Assembly: GCF_004804275.1 (NCBI RefSeq)
Contig: NZ_STGI01000010.1
Coordinates: 1-64,000, forward strand
Source of the DNA: Herbaspirillum sp. ST 5-3
GTDB taxonomy: Bacteria; Pseudomonadota; Gammaproteobacteria; Burkholderiales; Burkholderiaceae_D
Reading direction: 5' to 3'
Length of the DNA stretch: 64,000 nucleotides
Part shown: piece by piece, positions 47,920 through 57,398 of the stretch
Layout of the letters: each line of letters opens with the position of its first letter
How positions within the stretch are numbered: the stretch's first letter is position 1
Program-made: the position numbers and the translations under genes
The notes under the pieces: model-generated
What the model was told of the DNA's origin: nothing
Seen by the model: only the letters and a program-made list of their open reading frames with translations
Databases searched by the model: none

Positions 47920-48375
47920 ATGATCGCACTGCTGCAGCGGGTTCTCGAAGCAAAAGTCACGGTGGAAGGCGAGACCGTCGGCGCGATCGGCAAGGGCTTG
48001 ATGGTGCTGGTCTGCGCCGAGCGCAACGACAGCGAAAGGGAAGCCGATGCCTTGCTGGTCAAGCTGCTGTCTTACCGGGTATTTGCGGACGATGCCGGCA
48101 AGATGAATCGCAGCGTGGTGGACACGCAAGGCGGATTGCTGCTGGTGCCGCAATTCACGCTGGCGGCCGACACGCAATCGGGAACGCGACCCTCATTCAC
48201 ACCGGCGGCGGCGCCCGATGAAGGCCGACGCCTGTTCGATTTTTTTGCAGGACGGGCGCGTGCGAAGCATTCATGCGTCGAAACAGGCCGGTTCGGTGCG
48301 CACATGCAGGTGTCATTGACCAACGATGGTCCGGTGACATTCTGGTTGCAGATCAAACCGCCGGCCGTGTCATAA
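47920..48375 (+). CDS. dtd: D-aminoacyl-tRNA deacylase
   Basis: Dtd frees D-amino acids, such as D-Tyr, wrongly attached to tRNA. The 151-residue protein has [18 protein letters not shown] at the start, [21 protein letters not shown] (SQxxL-type motif) and the NDGPVTFWL substrate motif near the end. It follows tyrS by 6 bp, a sensible pairing since TyrS is a source of D-Tyr-tRNA. Confidence 0.94.
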   Translation: MIALLQRVLEAKVTVEGETVGAIGKGLMVLVCAERNDSEREADALLVKLLSYRVFADDAGKMNRSVVDTQGGLLLVPQFTLAADTQSGTRPSFTPAAAPDEGRRLFDFFAGRARAKHSCVETGRFGAHMQVSLTNDGPVTFWLQIKPPAVS

Positions 48376-48389
48376 AGCACAATAGGAAA

Positions 48390-48410
48390 AACTCATCTCA
48401 TCGATGAGTT
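48390..48410. repeat. Hairpin between dtd and the PEBP gene
   Basis: AACTCATC and GATGAGTT pair around TCATC. There is no T-tract, so termination is doubtful. Confidence 0.5.
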
Positions 48411-48459
48411 CCAGCAGCATCACACACTATCCGTCAACCAATAATCACAGGAGGTCAAG

Positions 48460-49101
48460 ATGAAACTCTGGAGCGAATCATTCAAGGATGGCACCGCTAT
48501 TCCCGGCGAATTCGCCTTTGGCGTCATTGATCCGGCAACGCATGTGACCCTGTCGGCCAACAGGAATCCTCACTTGGCCTGGAGCGATCTGCCGGCAGGC
48601 ACCAAATCGCTGGCGCTGATCTGTCACGACTATGACGTTCCGTCGCGCGGCGACGATGTGAATCAGGAAGGCAAGACGGTGCCGGCTGATCTGCCGCGTG
48701 TCGATTTTTTTCATTGGGTCTTGATCGATCTGCCGGCGAGCGTGTCGTCCATCTCGGCGGGGCAGTACAGCAATGAAGTGACGCCGCGCGGGAAGCCCGG
48801 GCCGGAGATTGGTGGCGGGCGTCCCGGTCGTCACGGCATCAACGATTACACCGGCTGGTTTGCCGGCGACAAGGATATGGCTGGCGATTATTTCGGTTAT
48901 GACGGCCCTTGCCCGCCATGGAACGACTCGATCATGCATCACTACGTCTTCACCTTGTATGCGCTGGACGTCGAGCGCTTGCCGGTCGAGGGCAAGTTCA
49001 GCGGCCAGCAGGTGCGCGACGCGATGCGCGGCCATATTCTTGGTGAAGCTAAAATAGCGGGCACTTATACGCTCAACCCGAAACTGGCAAAGGCTGGTTA
49101 G
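48460..49101 (+). CDS. YbhB/YbcL-family PEBP-like protein
   Basis: A Raf-kinase-inhibitor/phosphatidylethanolamine-binding-like protein of unknown bacterial role. The 213-residue cytoplasmic product has NRNPHLAWSDLPAGTKSLALICHDYDVPS (about residues 29-60), FHWVLIDLPA and YDGPCPPWNDSIMHHYVFTLYALD, the usual ligand-pocket residues. It is somewhat longer than the 155-180 residues of E. coli YbhB. A very good SD (AGGAGG) precedes the ATG. Confidence 0.88.
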   Translation: MKLWSESFKDGTAIPGEFAFGVIDPATHVTLSANRNPHLAWSDLPAGTKSLALICHDYDVPSRGDDVNQEGKTVPADLPRVDFFHWVLIDLPASVSSISAGQYSNEVTPRGKPGPEIGGGRPGRHGINDYTGWFAGDKDMAGDYFGYDGPCPPWNDSIMHHYVFTLYALDVERLPVEGKFSGQQVRDAMRGHILGEAKIAGTYTLNPKLAKAG

Positions 49102-49127
49102 GTTCAGTAGAGGAATCCGGAGTTTTT

Positions 49128-49778
49128 GTGACAGAAATCTTGTTGATACGCCACGGTGAAACTGCGTGGAACGCCAGGAAACGCCTGCAGGGGCATCTCG
49201 ATATTCCGCTCAATGCGGAAGGTGAACTGCAGGCGGCAGCGCTTGGCTATGCGCTGATGGGCGAGCCGCTGGATGCCATCTTCTCCAGCGACTTGCAACG
49301 GGCACGGCAGACTGCAACAGCGATTGCTGCGCCGCGCGGCATGACGGTCGGGCTTGATCCCGGTTTGCGCGAGCGATGCTACGGTGCGTTCGAAGGCATG
49401 TTGTACGCCGAAATCGAACAGCGCTATCCGGAAGCGTATGCTGCCTGGCAGTCGCGCGACATCGACGCACGCTTTCCGAAAGGTGTGCATGAAGCGGAGA
49501 CCTTGCGCGAGTTTTCGCAGCGCGCGGTCAGCACCATCATCCGCATTGCGTCTCAGGGCCAGTATCGCAGGATTGCGCTGGTTGCGCACGGCGGCGTGCT
49601 CGAATGCGCGTATCGCGCCGCCCAGGACGTGGGATTCGAGCATGCACGCGACTTCGATATCTTCAATGCGAGTATCAATCGTTTCGTTTGGAACGGGAAA
49701 GAGCTGCAACTTCTGCACTGGGGCGATGTGAGTCATCTCGAGACGCAACAGTCGCTTGATGAAATTGATCGGGAATAA
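49128..49778 (+). CDS. Histidine phosphatase-family protein (GpmB/CobC-like)
   Basis: The protein has the phosphohistidine motif LIRHGETAWN at the N-terminus, SDLQRARQTATAIA, ERCYGAFEGM and VAHGGVLECAYRAA with the second histidine. At 216 residues it matches cofactor-independent acting phosphatases annotated as GpmB rather than true glycolytic mutases. It starts at GTG with GGAG upstream. The substrate is unknown. Confidence 0.88.
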   Translation: MTEILLIRHGETAWNARKRLQGHLDIPLNAEGELQAAALGYALMGEPLDAIFSSDLQRARQTATAIAAPRGMTVGLDPGLRERCYGAFEGMLYAEIEQRYPEAYAAWQSRDIDARFPKGVHEAETLREFSQRAVSTIIRIASQGQYRRIALVAHGGVLECAYRAAQDVGFEHARDFDIFNASINRFVWNGKELQLLHWGDVSHLETQQSLDEIDRE

Positions 49779-49785
49779 GCAATTC

Positions 49786-49802
49786 GAGCGACGGCGTCGC
49801 TC
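49786..49802 (+). terminator. Short hairpin after the histidine phosphatase gene
   Basis: GAGCGAC and GTCGCTC pair around GGC. There is no T-run, so any termination would be weak. Confidence 0.45.
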
Positions 49803-49840
49803 TCGCCTATATGTTGCGTCCAATCATTGGTATTGCCAAT

Positions 49841-49868
49841 TTGATGGATGCCCCGGAGCGGCTAAAAT
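49841..49868 (+). promoter_or_regulatory. dusB-fis promoter
   Basis: TTGATG (49841-49846) and TAAAAT (49863-49868) are 16 bp apart. The -10 sits in GCTAAAATAGC, a palindromic context also partly seen before pyrC. The predicted start is near 49875. Confidence 0.6.
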
Positions 49869-49901
49869 AGCGGCTTGTATCCGCGCCCACCTCTCAATTC
49901 C

Positions 49902-50918
49902 GTGAATATCGGTCCTCACTTCCTCCGAAACAATGTTTTCGTCGCTCCCATGGCCGGAGTGACGGATCGGCCTTTCCGTCAGCTGTGCAAGCAGCTAGGC
50001 GCCGGCTATGCGGTATCGGAAATGGCGGCGTCGGACCCGCGCCTGTGGGACAGCGAGAAGACGGCGCGCCGCACGAATCACGATGGCGAGATGGAGCCGA
50101 AGGCGGTGCAGATCGCAGGTGCCGATCCGTCCGTACTCGCGACATGCGCCAAGTTCAATGTCGATCGCGGTGCGCAGATCATCGATATCAACATGGGTTG
50201 CCCGGTCAAGAAGGTCTGCAGCAGCTGGTGCGGATCGGCCCTGCTGCAGAACGAGAAGCTGGTCGGCGAGATTCTCGATGCGGTGGTGACGGCCGTCGAT
50301 GTACCTGTCACGCTGAAATTTCGCACCGGATGGAATCGCCAGAACAAGAATGCGTTGACCATCGCGCGCATGGCGCAGGAAAGCGGCATCGCGATGCTGA
50401 CCTTGCACGGCCGGACACGCGCTGACGGTTATGGTGGCGAGGCGGAGTATGAAACGATCGCGGCGGTAAAGGCCACGGTGTCGATTCCGGTGGTGGCCAA
50501 TGGTGATATCACCTCGCCGGAGAAAGCTAGGCATGTGCTGGATGTGACTGGAGCCGATGCGGTGATGATCGGCCGCGCTGCGCAAGGGAGGCCATGGATT
50601 TTCCGCGAGATCGATCACTTCCTGCGTACCGGACAATACCTGCCGCCTCCGCTGGTTGCGGAAGTGCGCGCATTGATGAACGAGCATCTGCAGGCGCATT
50701 ACGCGTTTTACGGCGAGTACATGGGCTTGCGCACGGCTCGCAAACATATCGGTTGGTATGTGCGCGATTTGTCAGGCGGCGAAGCGTTCCGGCAGCAGAT
50801 GAACCGGCTCGAAAGCTGTGAAGAACAACTCGCAGCCGTTGATGCATTTTTCGAATCTCAGGCGACCTTCGGCGACCGGTTACAATACGGCCTTGCCGAG
50901 CAAAAGCTGGCCGCGTAA
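49902..50918 (+). CDS. dusB: tRNA-dihydrouridine synthase B
   Basis: DusB is an FMN enzyme that reduces uridine in the D-loop of tRNA. The protein has VAPMAGVTDRPFRQL, the catalytic cysteine in INMGCPVKKVC, LTLHGRTRADGY, VANGDITSPEKA and MIGRAAQGRPW. No ATG exists near the N-terminus; GTG at 49902 (338 residues) is chosen because the predicted transcript starts near 49875, which rules against TTG 49875. There is no clear SD. fis follows 29 bp downstream, the classical dusB-fis operon. Confidence 0.92.
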   Translation: MNIGPHFLRNNVFVAPMAGVTDRPFRQLCKQLGAGYAVSEMAASDPRLWDSEKTARRTNHDGEMEPKAVQIAGADPSVLATCAKFNVDRGAQIIDINMGCPVKKVCSSWCGSALLQNEKLVGEILDAVVTAVDVPVTLKFRTGWNRQNKNALTIARMAQESGIAMLTLHGRTRADGYGGEAEYETIAAVKATVSIPVVANGDITSPEKARHVLDVTGADAVMIGRAAQGRPWIFREIDHFLRTGQYLPPPLVAEVRALMNEHLQAHYAFYGEYMGLRTARKHIGWYVRDLSGGEAFRQQMNRLESCEEQLAAVDAFFESQATFGDRLQYGLAEQKLAA

Positions 50919-50947
50919 AAATATAAAAATTACAATACATTACTTCC

Positions 50948-51181
50948 ATGAGCAAAGACAACATCCAGGACGTCGTCAAGAAAAGTCTTGAGAAATACTT
51001 CAAGGATCTGGGCGAACAGCAGCCGTCGAATGTCTATGAAATGGTGGTCTTTACCGTGGAAAAACCGATTCTCGAAGCGGTGATGGAGCGTGCTGATGGC
51101 AATCAGTCGCTGGCCGCCGAAATGCTGGGCATTAATCGCAATACATTGCGAAAGAAACTGCAGCAACACGGATTGCTGTGA
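50948..51181 (+). CDS. fis: Fis-family nucleoid/transcription factor
   Basis: Fis bends DNA and controls stable-RNA and many growth-linked promoters. The 77-residue protein is a beta-proteobacterial short Fis; it has the dimer core VEKPILEAVMERADGNQS and the helix-turn-helix AAEMLGINRNTLRKKLQQHGL. It is shorter than the 98-residue E. coli protein mainly at the N-terminus. It lies behind dusB, so its synthesis follows the dusB promoter. Confidence 0.93.
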   Translation: MSKDNIQDVVKKSLEKYFKDLGEQQPSNVYEMVVFTVEKPILEAVMERADGNQSLAAEMLGINRNTLRKKLQQHGLL

Positions 51182-51260
51182 TCCATAACGTAAAGGCAGT
51201 CAGTCGGCGCAGGCCGGCGGCACCGTTTTTACGTTATCAATCACTTCCTGCACGTTCATC

Positions 51261-52838
51261 ATGATCAAACAAGCTCTTATTTCGGTCTCCGACAAGACCG
51301 GCGTCCTGGACTTTGCGAAGGCATTGTCTGCCATGGGCGTGAATATCCTGTCCACCGGCGGCACGGCGAAACTGCTGGCCGATAACGGCGTGAAGGTGAC
51401 CGAGGTTGCGGATTACACCGGCTTTCCCGAAATGCTCGATGGTCGCGTGAAGACGCTGCATCCCAAAGTGCATGGCGGCATCCTGGCGCGCCGCGATCTG
51501 CCGGAGCATGTGGCGGCGTTGCAGAAGCATGGCATCCCGACCATCGACATGGTGGTAGTGAACCTGTATCCGTTTCAGCAAACGGTCGCCAAGGATCAGT
51601 GCACGCTGGAAGACGCCATTGAAAACATCGATATCGGCGGCCCGACCATGCTGCGCTCGTCGGCCAAGAATCACAAGGACGTCGTGGTGGTTTGCGATCC
51701 GGCCGACTACGGTCGCGTGCTGGACGAGATGAAGGCGAACAAGGGCGAAGTCGGTTACGACACCAAATTCGCATTGGCGAAAAAAGTGTTCGCGCACACC
51801 GCGCAGTACGATGGTGCGATTACCAATTACCTGACTGCGTTGGGCGAAGACAAGCAGCACGCGACGCGCAGCGCTTATCCGCAAACGCTCAACCTGCATT
51901 TTGAAAAAGTGCAGGAGATGCGCTACGGCGAAAACCCGCATCAGTCCGCGGCGTTCTACCGCGACCTTGCGCCGGTGGCCGGATCGCTCGCGAATTACAA
52001 GCAATTGCAGGGCAAGGAACTGTCGTACAACAACATCGCTGATGCCGACGCCGCGTGGGAGTGCGTGAAGACGTTTGATGCATCTGACAACAGCGCGGCC
52101 TGCGTGATCATCAAGCATGCCAACCCTTGCGGCGTCGCGATCGGTGCCGATCCGCTGGAAGCCTATTCCAAGGCATTTCAGACCGATCCGACTTCGGCCT
52201 TCGGTGGCATCATCGCCTTCAATCGTGAACTCGACGGAAAGGCCGCAGAAGCAGTCTCCAAGCAGTTTGTCGAAGTGCTGATTGCGCCGTCGTTCAGCGC
52301 GGAAGCGAGGCAGGTTTTCGCGGCACGTCAGAATGTGCGCTTGCTTGAAATCCCGCTGGCCCGTGTCATCAATGCCTACGACTGCAAGCGCGTCGGCGGC
52401 GGCTTGCTGATCCAGTCGCCCGATGCAAAGAACGTTGTCGTCGCCGAGTTGAAAGTGGTGACCAAGAAGCAGCCGACGCCGCAGCAGATGCAGGACCTGA
52501 TGTTCGCGTGGCGTGTTGCCAAGTTCGTGAAGTCGAATGCCATCGTATTCTGCGGTAATGGCATGACGCTGGGCGTTGGCGCAGGCCAGATGAGCCGCGT
52601 TGATTCGGCGCGCATTGCGTCGATCAAGGCGCAGAACGCCGGCTTGTCCTTGAGCGGTTCTGCCGTGGCTTCGGATGCCTTCTTCCCGTTCCGCGACGGT
52701 CTCGACGTGGTGGTCGACGCCGGCGCAACCAGCGTGATTCATCCGGGTGGTTCGATGCGCGATCAGGAAGTGATCGACGCGGCCGACGAGCGCGGCGTGG
52801 TGATGCTGTTTACGGGGACGCGTCATTTCCGTCATTGA
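51261..52838 (+). CDS. purH: Bifunctional AICAR formyltransferase / IMP cyclohydrolase
   Basis: PurH makes the last two steps to IMP. The 525-residue protein has the N-terminal cyclohydrolase domain ([48 protein letters not shown]) and the C-terminal formyltransferase domain with the catalytic Lys-His pair in [13 protein letters not shown] and [12 protein letters not shown]. It stands 80 bp after fis; the operon may extend from dusB or it may have its own promoter. Confidence 0.96.
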   Translation: MIKQALISVSDKTGVLDFAKALSAMGVNILSTGGTAKLLADNGVKVTEVADYTGFPEMLDGRVKTLHPKVHGGILARRDLPEHVAALQKHGIPTIDMVVVNLYPFQQTVAKDQCTLEDAIENIDIGGPTMLRSSAKNHKDVVVVCDPADYGRVLDEMKANKGEVGYDTKFALAKKVFAHTAQYDGAITNYLTALGEDKQHATRSAYPQTLNLHFEKVQEMRYGENPHQSAAFYRDLAPVAGSLANYKQLQGKELSYNNIADADAAWECVKTFDASDNSAACVIIKHANPCGVAIGADPLEAYSKAFQTDPTSAFGGIIAFNRELDGKAAEAVSKQFVEVLIAPSFSAEARQVFAARQNVRLLEIPLARVINAYDCKRVGGGLLIQSPDAKNVVVAELKVVTKKQPTPQQMQDLMFAWRVAKFVKSNAIVFCGNGMTLGVGAGQMSRVDSARIASIKAQNAGLSLSGSAVASDAFFPFRDGLDVVVDAGATSVIHPGGSMRDQEVIDAADERGVVMLFTGTRHFRH

Positions 52839-52848
52839 ACTCTTTGAG

Positions 52849-52876
52849 AGCCGTTCCCGCGCAAGCGGGAATGGCT
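52849..52876. repeat. REP-like hairpin before ruvC
   Basis: AGCCGTTCCCGC (52849-52860) and GCGGGAATGGCT (52865-52876) pair with one G-U around GCAA. Short TTCCCGCNNNNGCGGGAA units of this kind are dispersed in many beta-proteobacterial genomes. It ends 5 bp before the ruvC start. Confidence 0.65.
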
Positions 52877-52881
52877 AATGC

Positions 52882-53424
52882 ATGAAAATCCTCGGCATCG
52901 ACCCCGGCCTGCGTACCACCGGTTTCGGCGTAATCAGCAAGCAGGGCAGCAAGCTCAGCTATATTGCTTCCGGCACCATCAAGACGCTCGATGCGGACCT
53001 GCCGCAGCGACTGAAGACCATCCTCAGCGGCGTTTCGGAAATCATTCGCACCTATACGCCCGATTGTGCGGCGATTGAAAAGGTGTTCGTCAACGTCAAT
53101 CCGCAATCGACGCTATTGCTCGGCCAGGCTCGCGGCGCGGCGATTTGTGCGTTGGTGAGTGCGGACCTGGCGGTAGCGGAATACACCGCTTTGCAAATCA
53201 AGCAGGCGGTCGTCGGTCATGGCAAGGCGCAGAAGCAGCAGGTGCAGGATATGGTGCAACGTCTGCTGATGTTGTCCGGCATGCCAAGCACCGACGCGGC
53301 GGACGCATTGGGTGTGGCCATCTGCCACGCGCATAGCGGCGAGGCATTGTCCACGCTTGGCGGCCTGGCACCGGCGCTCGCGAAGAAGGGATTGCGCGTG
53401 CGGCGCGGGCGGCTTATCGGTTAA
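52882..53424 (+). CDS. ruvC: Holliday junction resolvase RuvC
   Basis: RuvC nicks Holliday junctions symmetrically after RuvAB migration. The 180-residue protein has the catalytic D7 in [14 protein letters not shown], the second acidic residue in [19 protein letters not shown] and the C-terminal acidic pair in [14 protein letters not shown]. It is separated from ruvAB by a convergent gene, whose stop codon overlaps the ruvC stop within TTAA. Confidence 0.95.
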   Translation: MKILGIDPGLRTTGFGVISKQGSKLSYIASGTIKTLDADLPQRLKTILSGVSEIIRTYTPDCAAIEKVFVNVNPQSTLLLGQARGAAICALVSADLAVAEYTALQIKQAVVGHGKAQKQQVQDMVQRLLMLSGMPSTDAADALGVAICHAHSGEALSTLGGLAPALAKKGLRVRRGRLIG

Positions 53425-53987
53425 AAGTGTTTCTCGGCTTTGCGCGCGGCGATTTCAAACCGGTTATGCCAGTATGCATCGCGTCCGCGCATGAATGCCC
53501 AGAAGCTGGACGCCAGATAGGCAAACGGAAAAACCGGGCCCCAGCGCGAGGCTTGCCGGACATGCGCGAGTTCGTGGACGAGTACGCGCGACGACAAGCC
53601 CTGGCGTTCCGCGATCACGACGTGGCCGAGCGCCATCGCGTTCATGGGGCCGAATGGATGGCGGTTGAGAATCCAGTCCGCGATCGGGCCGCGCGCCAGC
53701 AGCGCGATGGTATGGCCGCGCACCAGTTGCAGATGACCGCGAAACAAAGCCACCGGCAGGCCGAGCAGCAGCCCGAACAAGGTCAGCGGTGCTGCCCAGA
53801 TCATGCCGAGCACCGTACCTGCCCAGTACAGCGAAAGCCTGAGCTGATTACTGCGAAGTAGGCGTTGTAGCCGCAAGCGCATCTGTCGTTTCAAGAATCG
53901 CCTCAAATCACCCGAGACCGCCGCCCTGCGCTTGAAGACGAAGGACGAGGCCGTGGATTCTGCATTGTCGGTTGGAGCCTTTTCCAT
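53421..53987 (-). CDS. Putative membrane protein with HELAH motif
   Basis: Not assigned to a known function. The 188-residue product has a basic N-terminal part, a hydrophobic segment at about residues 55-80 ([22 protein letters not shown]) and the zinc-protease-like motif [16 protein letters not shown] at about 136-151, followed by a second weakly hydrophobic part and [16 protein letters not shown], whose Glu could be a third ligand. It may be a membrane metallopeptidase. It lies on the minus strand between ruvC and ruvA and overlaps the ruvC end by 4 bp. Confidence 0.7.
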   Translation of the reverse strand: MEKAPTDNAESTASSFVFKRRAAVSGDLRRFLKRQMRLRLQRLLRSNQLRLSLYWAGTVLGMIWAAPLTLFGLLLGLPVALFRGHLQLVRGHTIALLARGPIADWILNRHPFGPMNAMALGHVVIAERQGLSSRVLVHELAHVRQASRWGPVFPFAYLASSFWAFMRGRDAYWHNRFEIAARKAEKHF

Positions 53988-54185
53988 GGAAAAAAATCCT
54001 TGCCTGCCGAATAGTCCCGGTTAATCGGGAAATACACAATGGGCGATGTGGGCAGCGATCAATGTCCTGTATGATTCATCTGACAGGGTGTTGAAGAAAC
54101 TCTCGGCTGCGATGTGCCGCGGCGAGGCGCTCGGCTCCCCCCGCAATTGCCTACAAGCTGCCAACTTTTCAATACGCTATTTGCC

Positions 54186-54764
54186 ATGATAGGTCGCATT
54201 TCCGGAACTCTGCTTGAGAAAAATCCGCCCCAATTGCTGGTTGATTGCGGTGGCGTCGGCTATGAAATCGATGTGCCGATGAGCACCTTTTACAACTTGC
54301 CGGCGATGGGTGAAAAGGTGGTGTTGCTGACGCATATGGCGGTGCGCGAGGATGCGCATCTGCTGTACGGTTTCGGCACCGCGGAAGAGCGCAACGTGTT
54401 CAAGCAATTGATCAAGATTTCCGGCGTGGGCGCGCGTACAGCCTTGTCGATCCTGTCAGGCATGTCGGTCGCGGATCTGTCGCAGGCGATCACGCTGCAG
54501 GAGGCCGGGCGGCTGACCAGGATTCCGGGCATCGGCAAGAAGACCGCCGAGCGTCTGCTGCTGGAGCTCAAGGGCAAGCTCGGCGCCGACCTGGGGGCAG
54601 TGAGCGGCGCCATGCAACACGACGCGACCTCCGATGTCCTCAATGCATTGATCGCGCTTGGCTATTCGGACAAGGAAGCGATGCTGGCCTTGAAGCAGGT
54701 TCCGGCGGGAACCGGCGTTTCGGAGGGCATCAAGCTCGCGCTGAAGGCACTGTCCAAGGCATGA
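54186..54764 (+). CDS. ruvA: Holliday junction DNA helicase subunit RuvA
   Basis: RuvA binds the four-way junction and loads RuvB. The 192-residue protein has the OB-fold start [27 protein letters not shown] (here broken by the normal IDVP), helix-hairpin-helix motifs [16 protein letters not shown] and [17 protein letters not shown], and domain III at the C-terminus. ATG 54186 gives the exact family N-terminus. ruvB follows 15 bp later. Confidence 0.95.
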   Translation: MIGRISGTLLEKNPPQLLVDCGGVGYEIDVPMSTFYNLPAMGEKVVLLTHMAVREDAHLLYGFGTAEERNVFKQLIKISGVGARTALSILSGMSVADLSQAITLQEAGRLTRIPGIGKKTAERLLLELKGKLGADLGAVSGAMQHDATSDVLNALIALGYSDKEAMLALKQVPAGTGVSEGIKLALKALSKA

Positions 54765-54779
54765 TGAAGGAATGGTTTT

Positions 54780-55835
54780 ATGAGTATCCAGACTGACAAT
54801 TTCACCGAACAGCGGATCATCTCCGCCACGCCGGCCTCGACCAACGAGGAGGCGATCGAGCGTGCGTTGCGCCCGAAACAGCTGGACGAGTATGTGGGGC
54901 AGGAAAAGATTCATGCGCAACTGGAGATTTTCATCACCGCAGCGCGGCAGCGCCGGGAAGCGCTGGACCATACCTTGCTGTTCGGTCCTCCCGGGCTCGG
55001 CAAGACCACGCTGGCGCACATCATCGCGCGCGAGATGGGCGTCAATCTGCGCCAGACTTCCGGCCCGGTACTGGAACGTGCCGGCGACCTGGCTGCCTTG
55101 CTGACCAACCTCGAGCCGAACGATGTGTTGTTCATCGATGAGATTCATCGTCTTTCGCCGGTGGTCGAGGAAATCCTGTATCCGGCGCTGGAAGATTATC
55201 AGATCGATATCATGATCGGCGAGGGGCCGGCGGCACGTTCGGTGCGCCTGGACTTGCAGCCCTTCACGCTGGTGGGCGCGACCACGCGTGCCGGCATGCT
55301 GACCAACCCTTTGCGTGACCGCTTCGGCATCGTCGCACGGCTGGAGTTCTATACTCCCGCAGAACTTGCCAGGATCGTGACGCGCAGCGCGTCCCTGCTC
55401 AACGCGGTGATCGTGGATGAGGGCGCATTGGAAATCGCCAAGCGCAGCCGCGGCACACCGCGTATTGCCAACCGCTTGCTGCGCCGCGTGCGCGACTACG
55501 CGGAGGTGAAGGGCAATGGCGAGATTACCAAGATGATGGCGGATGCGGCACTGAAAATGCTGGACGTCGATCCGGTCGGATTCGACGTGATGGACCGCAA
55601 GCTGCTGGAAGCGGTGTTGTTCAAGTTCAATGGCGGCCCGGTCGGGCTCGACAATCTCGCGGCCGCGATCGGCGAAGAGCGCGACACCATCGAGGATGTG
55701 CTGGAACCCTACCTGATTCAGCAAGGCTATTTGCAACGCACTCCGCGCGGCAGAATCGCAACGCCGACGGCGTATACCCACTTCGGCGTAACCGCGCCGC
55801 GTGCCCAGAACGGCGATTTGTGGGAGCAGCATTAG
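54780..55835 (+). CDS. ruvB: Holliday junction branch migration ATPase RuvB
   Basis: RuvB is the hexameric AAA+ motor of branch migration. The 351-residue protein has [14 protein letters not shown], Walker [15 protein letters not shown], Walker [17 protein letters not shown], sensor [18 protein letters not shown] and the winged-helix C-terminus [17 protein letters not shown]. It is cotranscribed with ruvA. No terminator was seen in the first 100 bp after it. Confidence 0.96.
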   Translation: MSIQTDNFTEQRIISATPASTNEEAIERALRPKQLDEYVGQEKIHAQLEIFITAARQRREALDHTLLFGPPGLGKTTLAHIIAREMGVNLRQTSGPVLERAGDLAALLTNLEPNDVLFIDEIHRLSPVVEEILYPALEDYQIDIMIGEGPAARSVRLDLQPFTLVGATTRAGMLTNPLRDRFGIVARLEFYTPAELARIVTRSASLLNAVIVDEGALEIAKRSRGTPRIANRLLRRVRDYAEVKGNGEITKMMADAALKMLDVDPVGFDVMDRKLLEAVLFKFNGGPVGLDNLAAAIGEERDTIEDVLEPYLIQQGYLQRTPRGRIATPTAYTHFGVTAPRAQNGDLWEQH

Positions 55836-56147
55836 GTTCCGTCCGGGTCGGAAACGGGTTTGCTTTCCTGCAATCCGCCGCTGGACAGGCATCGCCCGGC
55901 AGGGCATTGTGCGGGAACCTTTTCCCTGAGTTGTCTGCCTGACATCCGTAGAAATACGGTAGTCATTCCAACTTCTTAAAAAACTGCAAAGATGCCCCTA
56001 TAATGTTTGTTTTCGTACGGGCGCACTTTTTTTGCTTGACCAAACGCAATCCTGCGGTATGGTACCCGCGTAAAGTGTCCGGGGCAGCGCTGACACCGCA
56101 GAGCAAGTGATCCCCTGCGCACACTTCATTTCCAATCGAGTCCCGCC
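55836..56147 (+). promoter_or_regulatory. Intergenic region with promoter for the hydratase gene
   Basis: No gene is seen. It holds CCGTA/TACGG (about 55949-55962), a free TATAAT (55999-56004) and a fair sigma-70 pair TTGACC (56036-56041) and TATGGT (56058-56063), 16 bp apart, about 85 bp before the next gene. Confidence 0.45.
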
Positions 56148-56978
56148 ATGCTGATGTCCACCCAAGCAAACCGCTTTGCGCACCAATTGCTCGACGCGCG
56201 TGCCAAGGCACAGCTGATTCCGCCGCTGTCGACTACTGCGACGCTGTCGCTGGACGATAGCTACGATATCGTCAAGAGCCTGACCGATATCCGTACCGCT
56301 CAGGGCGAGACCATGATCGGACGCAAGATCGGTTTTACCAATCGCAAGATCTGGTCAAGGTACGGCGTCAACGCACCTATCAGCACGCCGATCTGGACTC
56401 CGGTGTTCGATTCGACGGTGCGCTACACCGAAGACAACCGCGGCATCCAGAGCTTGCAGGGCGCCTTGCAGCCGCGCATCGGTCCGGAGCTGGTTTTCCG
56501 GCTCGGGAAAACGCCGGCAGCCGAAGCAACCATCGAGGAATTGGCGGAATGCATCGAATGGATGGCGCATGCCTTCGAAATCGTGGTGTGTCCGTTCCCT
56601 GGCTGGAAGTTTGAAATGGTGGATTCGATCGCCGCATTCGGCCTGCACGGATCCCTGATCATCGGCGAGCCGAAGGTCTTGTCCGCCGCCAGCCGGCGCA
56701 ACCTCGGCAATGTCCTCGCGCATGCCAGCCTGTCGCTGTCATGTGGTGACGAGCTGCGTTCGGCCGGATTCGGCAGCGATGTGCTCGGCAGTCCGCTGCA
56801 CGCCTTGTGGCATTTGCATGAGGTGCTCAAGACGCAGCCGCAGTTTCCGCCCTTGTCGGCGGGTGAAATCATTACCACCGGCACCTGGACGGACGTGTGC
56901 CCGATCAAACCGGGCGAAACCTGGACTTCGGCATTCTCCGGCGTCAGCTTGCCGGGACTGACCGTGTCTTTCGTCTGA
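56148..56978 (+). CDS. 2-keto-4-pentenoate hydratase family protein
   Basis: The FAH/MhpD superfamily hydrates 2-oxo-4-enoates or decarboxylates 4-oxalocrotonate in meta-cleavage pathways. The 276-residue product has TMIGRKIGFTNRKIWSRYGVNAP (about residues 55-77), the metal-binding pattern RIGPELVFRLG (E-x-E-type region reduced to PEL), CPFPGWKFEMVDSIAAFGLHG and GEIITTGTWTDV. No other aromatic-catabolism gene is near, so the true substrate is open. ATG 56154 is an alternative start. Confidence 0.8.
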   Translation: MLMSTQANRFAHQLLDARAKAQLIPPLSTTATLSLDDSYDIVKSLTDIRTAQGETMIGRKIGFTNRKIWSRYGVNAPISTPIWTPVFDSTVRYTEDNRGIQSLQGALQPRIGPELVFRLGKTPAAEATIEELAECIEWMAHAFEIVVCPFPGWKFEMVDSIAAFGLHGSLIIGEPKVLSAASRRNLGNVLAHASLSLSCGDELRSAGFGSDVLGSPLHALWHLHEVLKTQPQFPPLSAGEIITTGTWTDVCPIKPGETWTSAFSGVSLPGLTVSFV

Positions 56979-57019
56979 CGAGCACGGATCAATTCATCGC
57001 TGTCGCACGGGGATTCGAC

Positions 57020-57334
57020 TTGGCCTGGACTGTTCTGTTTATCGCCGGTTTGCTCGAAATTGTCTGGGTCATCCTGTTCAAGCAGTCGGAAGGCTATACC
57101 CGCTGGGGTTATGCGCTTGCCGGGCTGGGCGTGTCGGTGATCAGCTTTGCCATGGTGGGCTGGACCCTGAAGACCTTGCCGGTCGGGACAGCGTATGCAG
57201 TGTGGACCGGAATGGGCGCGGCAGGAGCGGCGATTGTCGGTATCCTCTTGTTCAACGAGCCGGCAACGGCTGTGCGGCTGGCCTGCGTCGCCTTGATCCT
57301 GATAGGCATCATCGGCCTGAAGCTGACCCATTGA
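57020..57334 (+). CDS. sugE: SMR-family guanidinium exporter (SugE/Gdx-like)
   Basis: Gdx proteins are four-helix dimers that exchange guanidinium for protons. The 104-residue product has the essential membrane glutamate in FIAGLLEIVWVILFK (E13) and the Gdx-type signature TLKTLPVGTAYAVWTGMGAAGAA. The start is TTG at 57020 with GGGGA 6-7 nt upstream; no ATG is available. It follows the hydratase gene by 41 bp. No guanidine riboswitch was recognised in that gap. Confidence 0.88.
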   Translation: MAWTVLFIAGLLEIVWVILFKQSEGYTRWGYALAGLGVSVISFAMVGWTLKTLPVGTAYAVWTGMGAAGAAIVGILLFNEPATAVRLACVALILIGIIGLKLTH

Positions 57335-57354
57335 GCGACTCGGGCTCTAAAAAC

Positions 57355-57381
57355 AAAAGGCGCCTGCGTGGCGCCTTTTTT
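57355..57381. terminator. Terminator between sugE and the DUF2147 gene
   Basis: AAAAGGCGCC (57355-57364) and GGCGCCTTTT (57370-57379) pair perfectly around TGCGT, with T to 57381. Both convergent genes can use it. Confidence 0.92.
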
Positions 57382-57398
57382 GTTCGGATCCAGCGATG

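Noticed and set aside
56979-57019. Mini-ykkC (guanidine-II) riboswitch before sugE
   Set aside because: ACGR tetranucleotides occur twice, but they are not in the loops of two closing stems, and the gap is too short for the motif.
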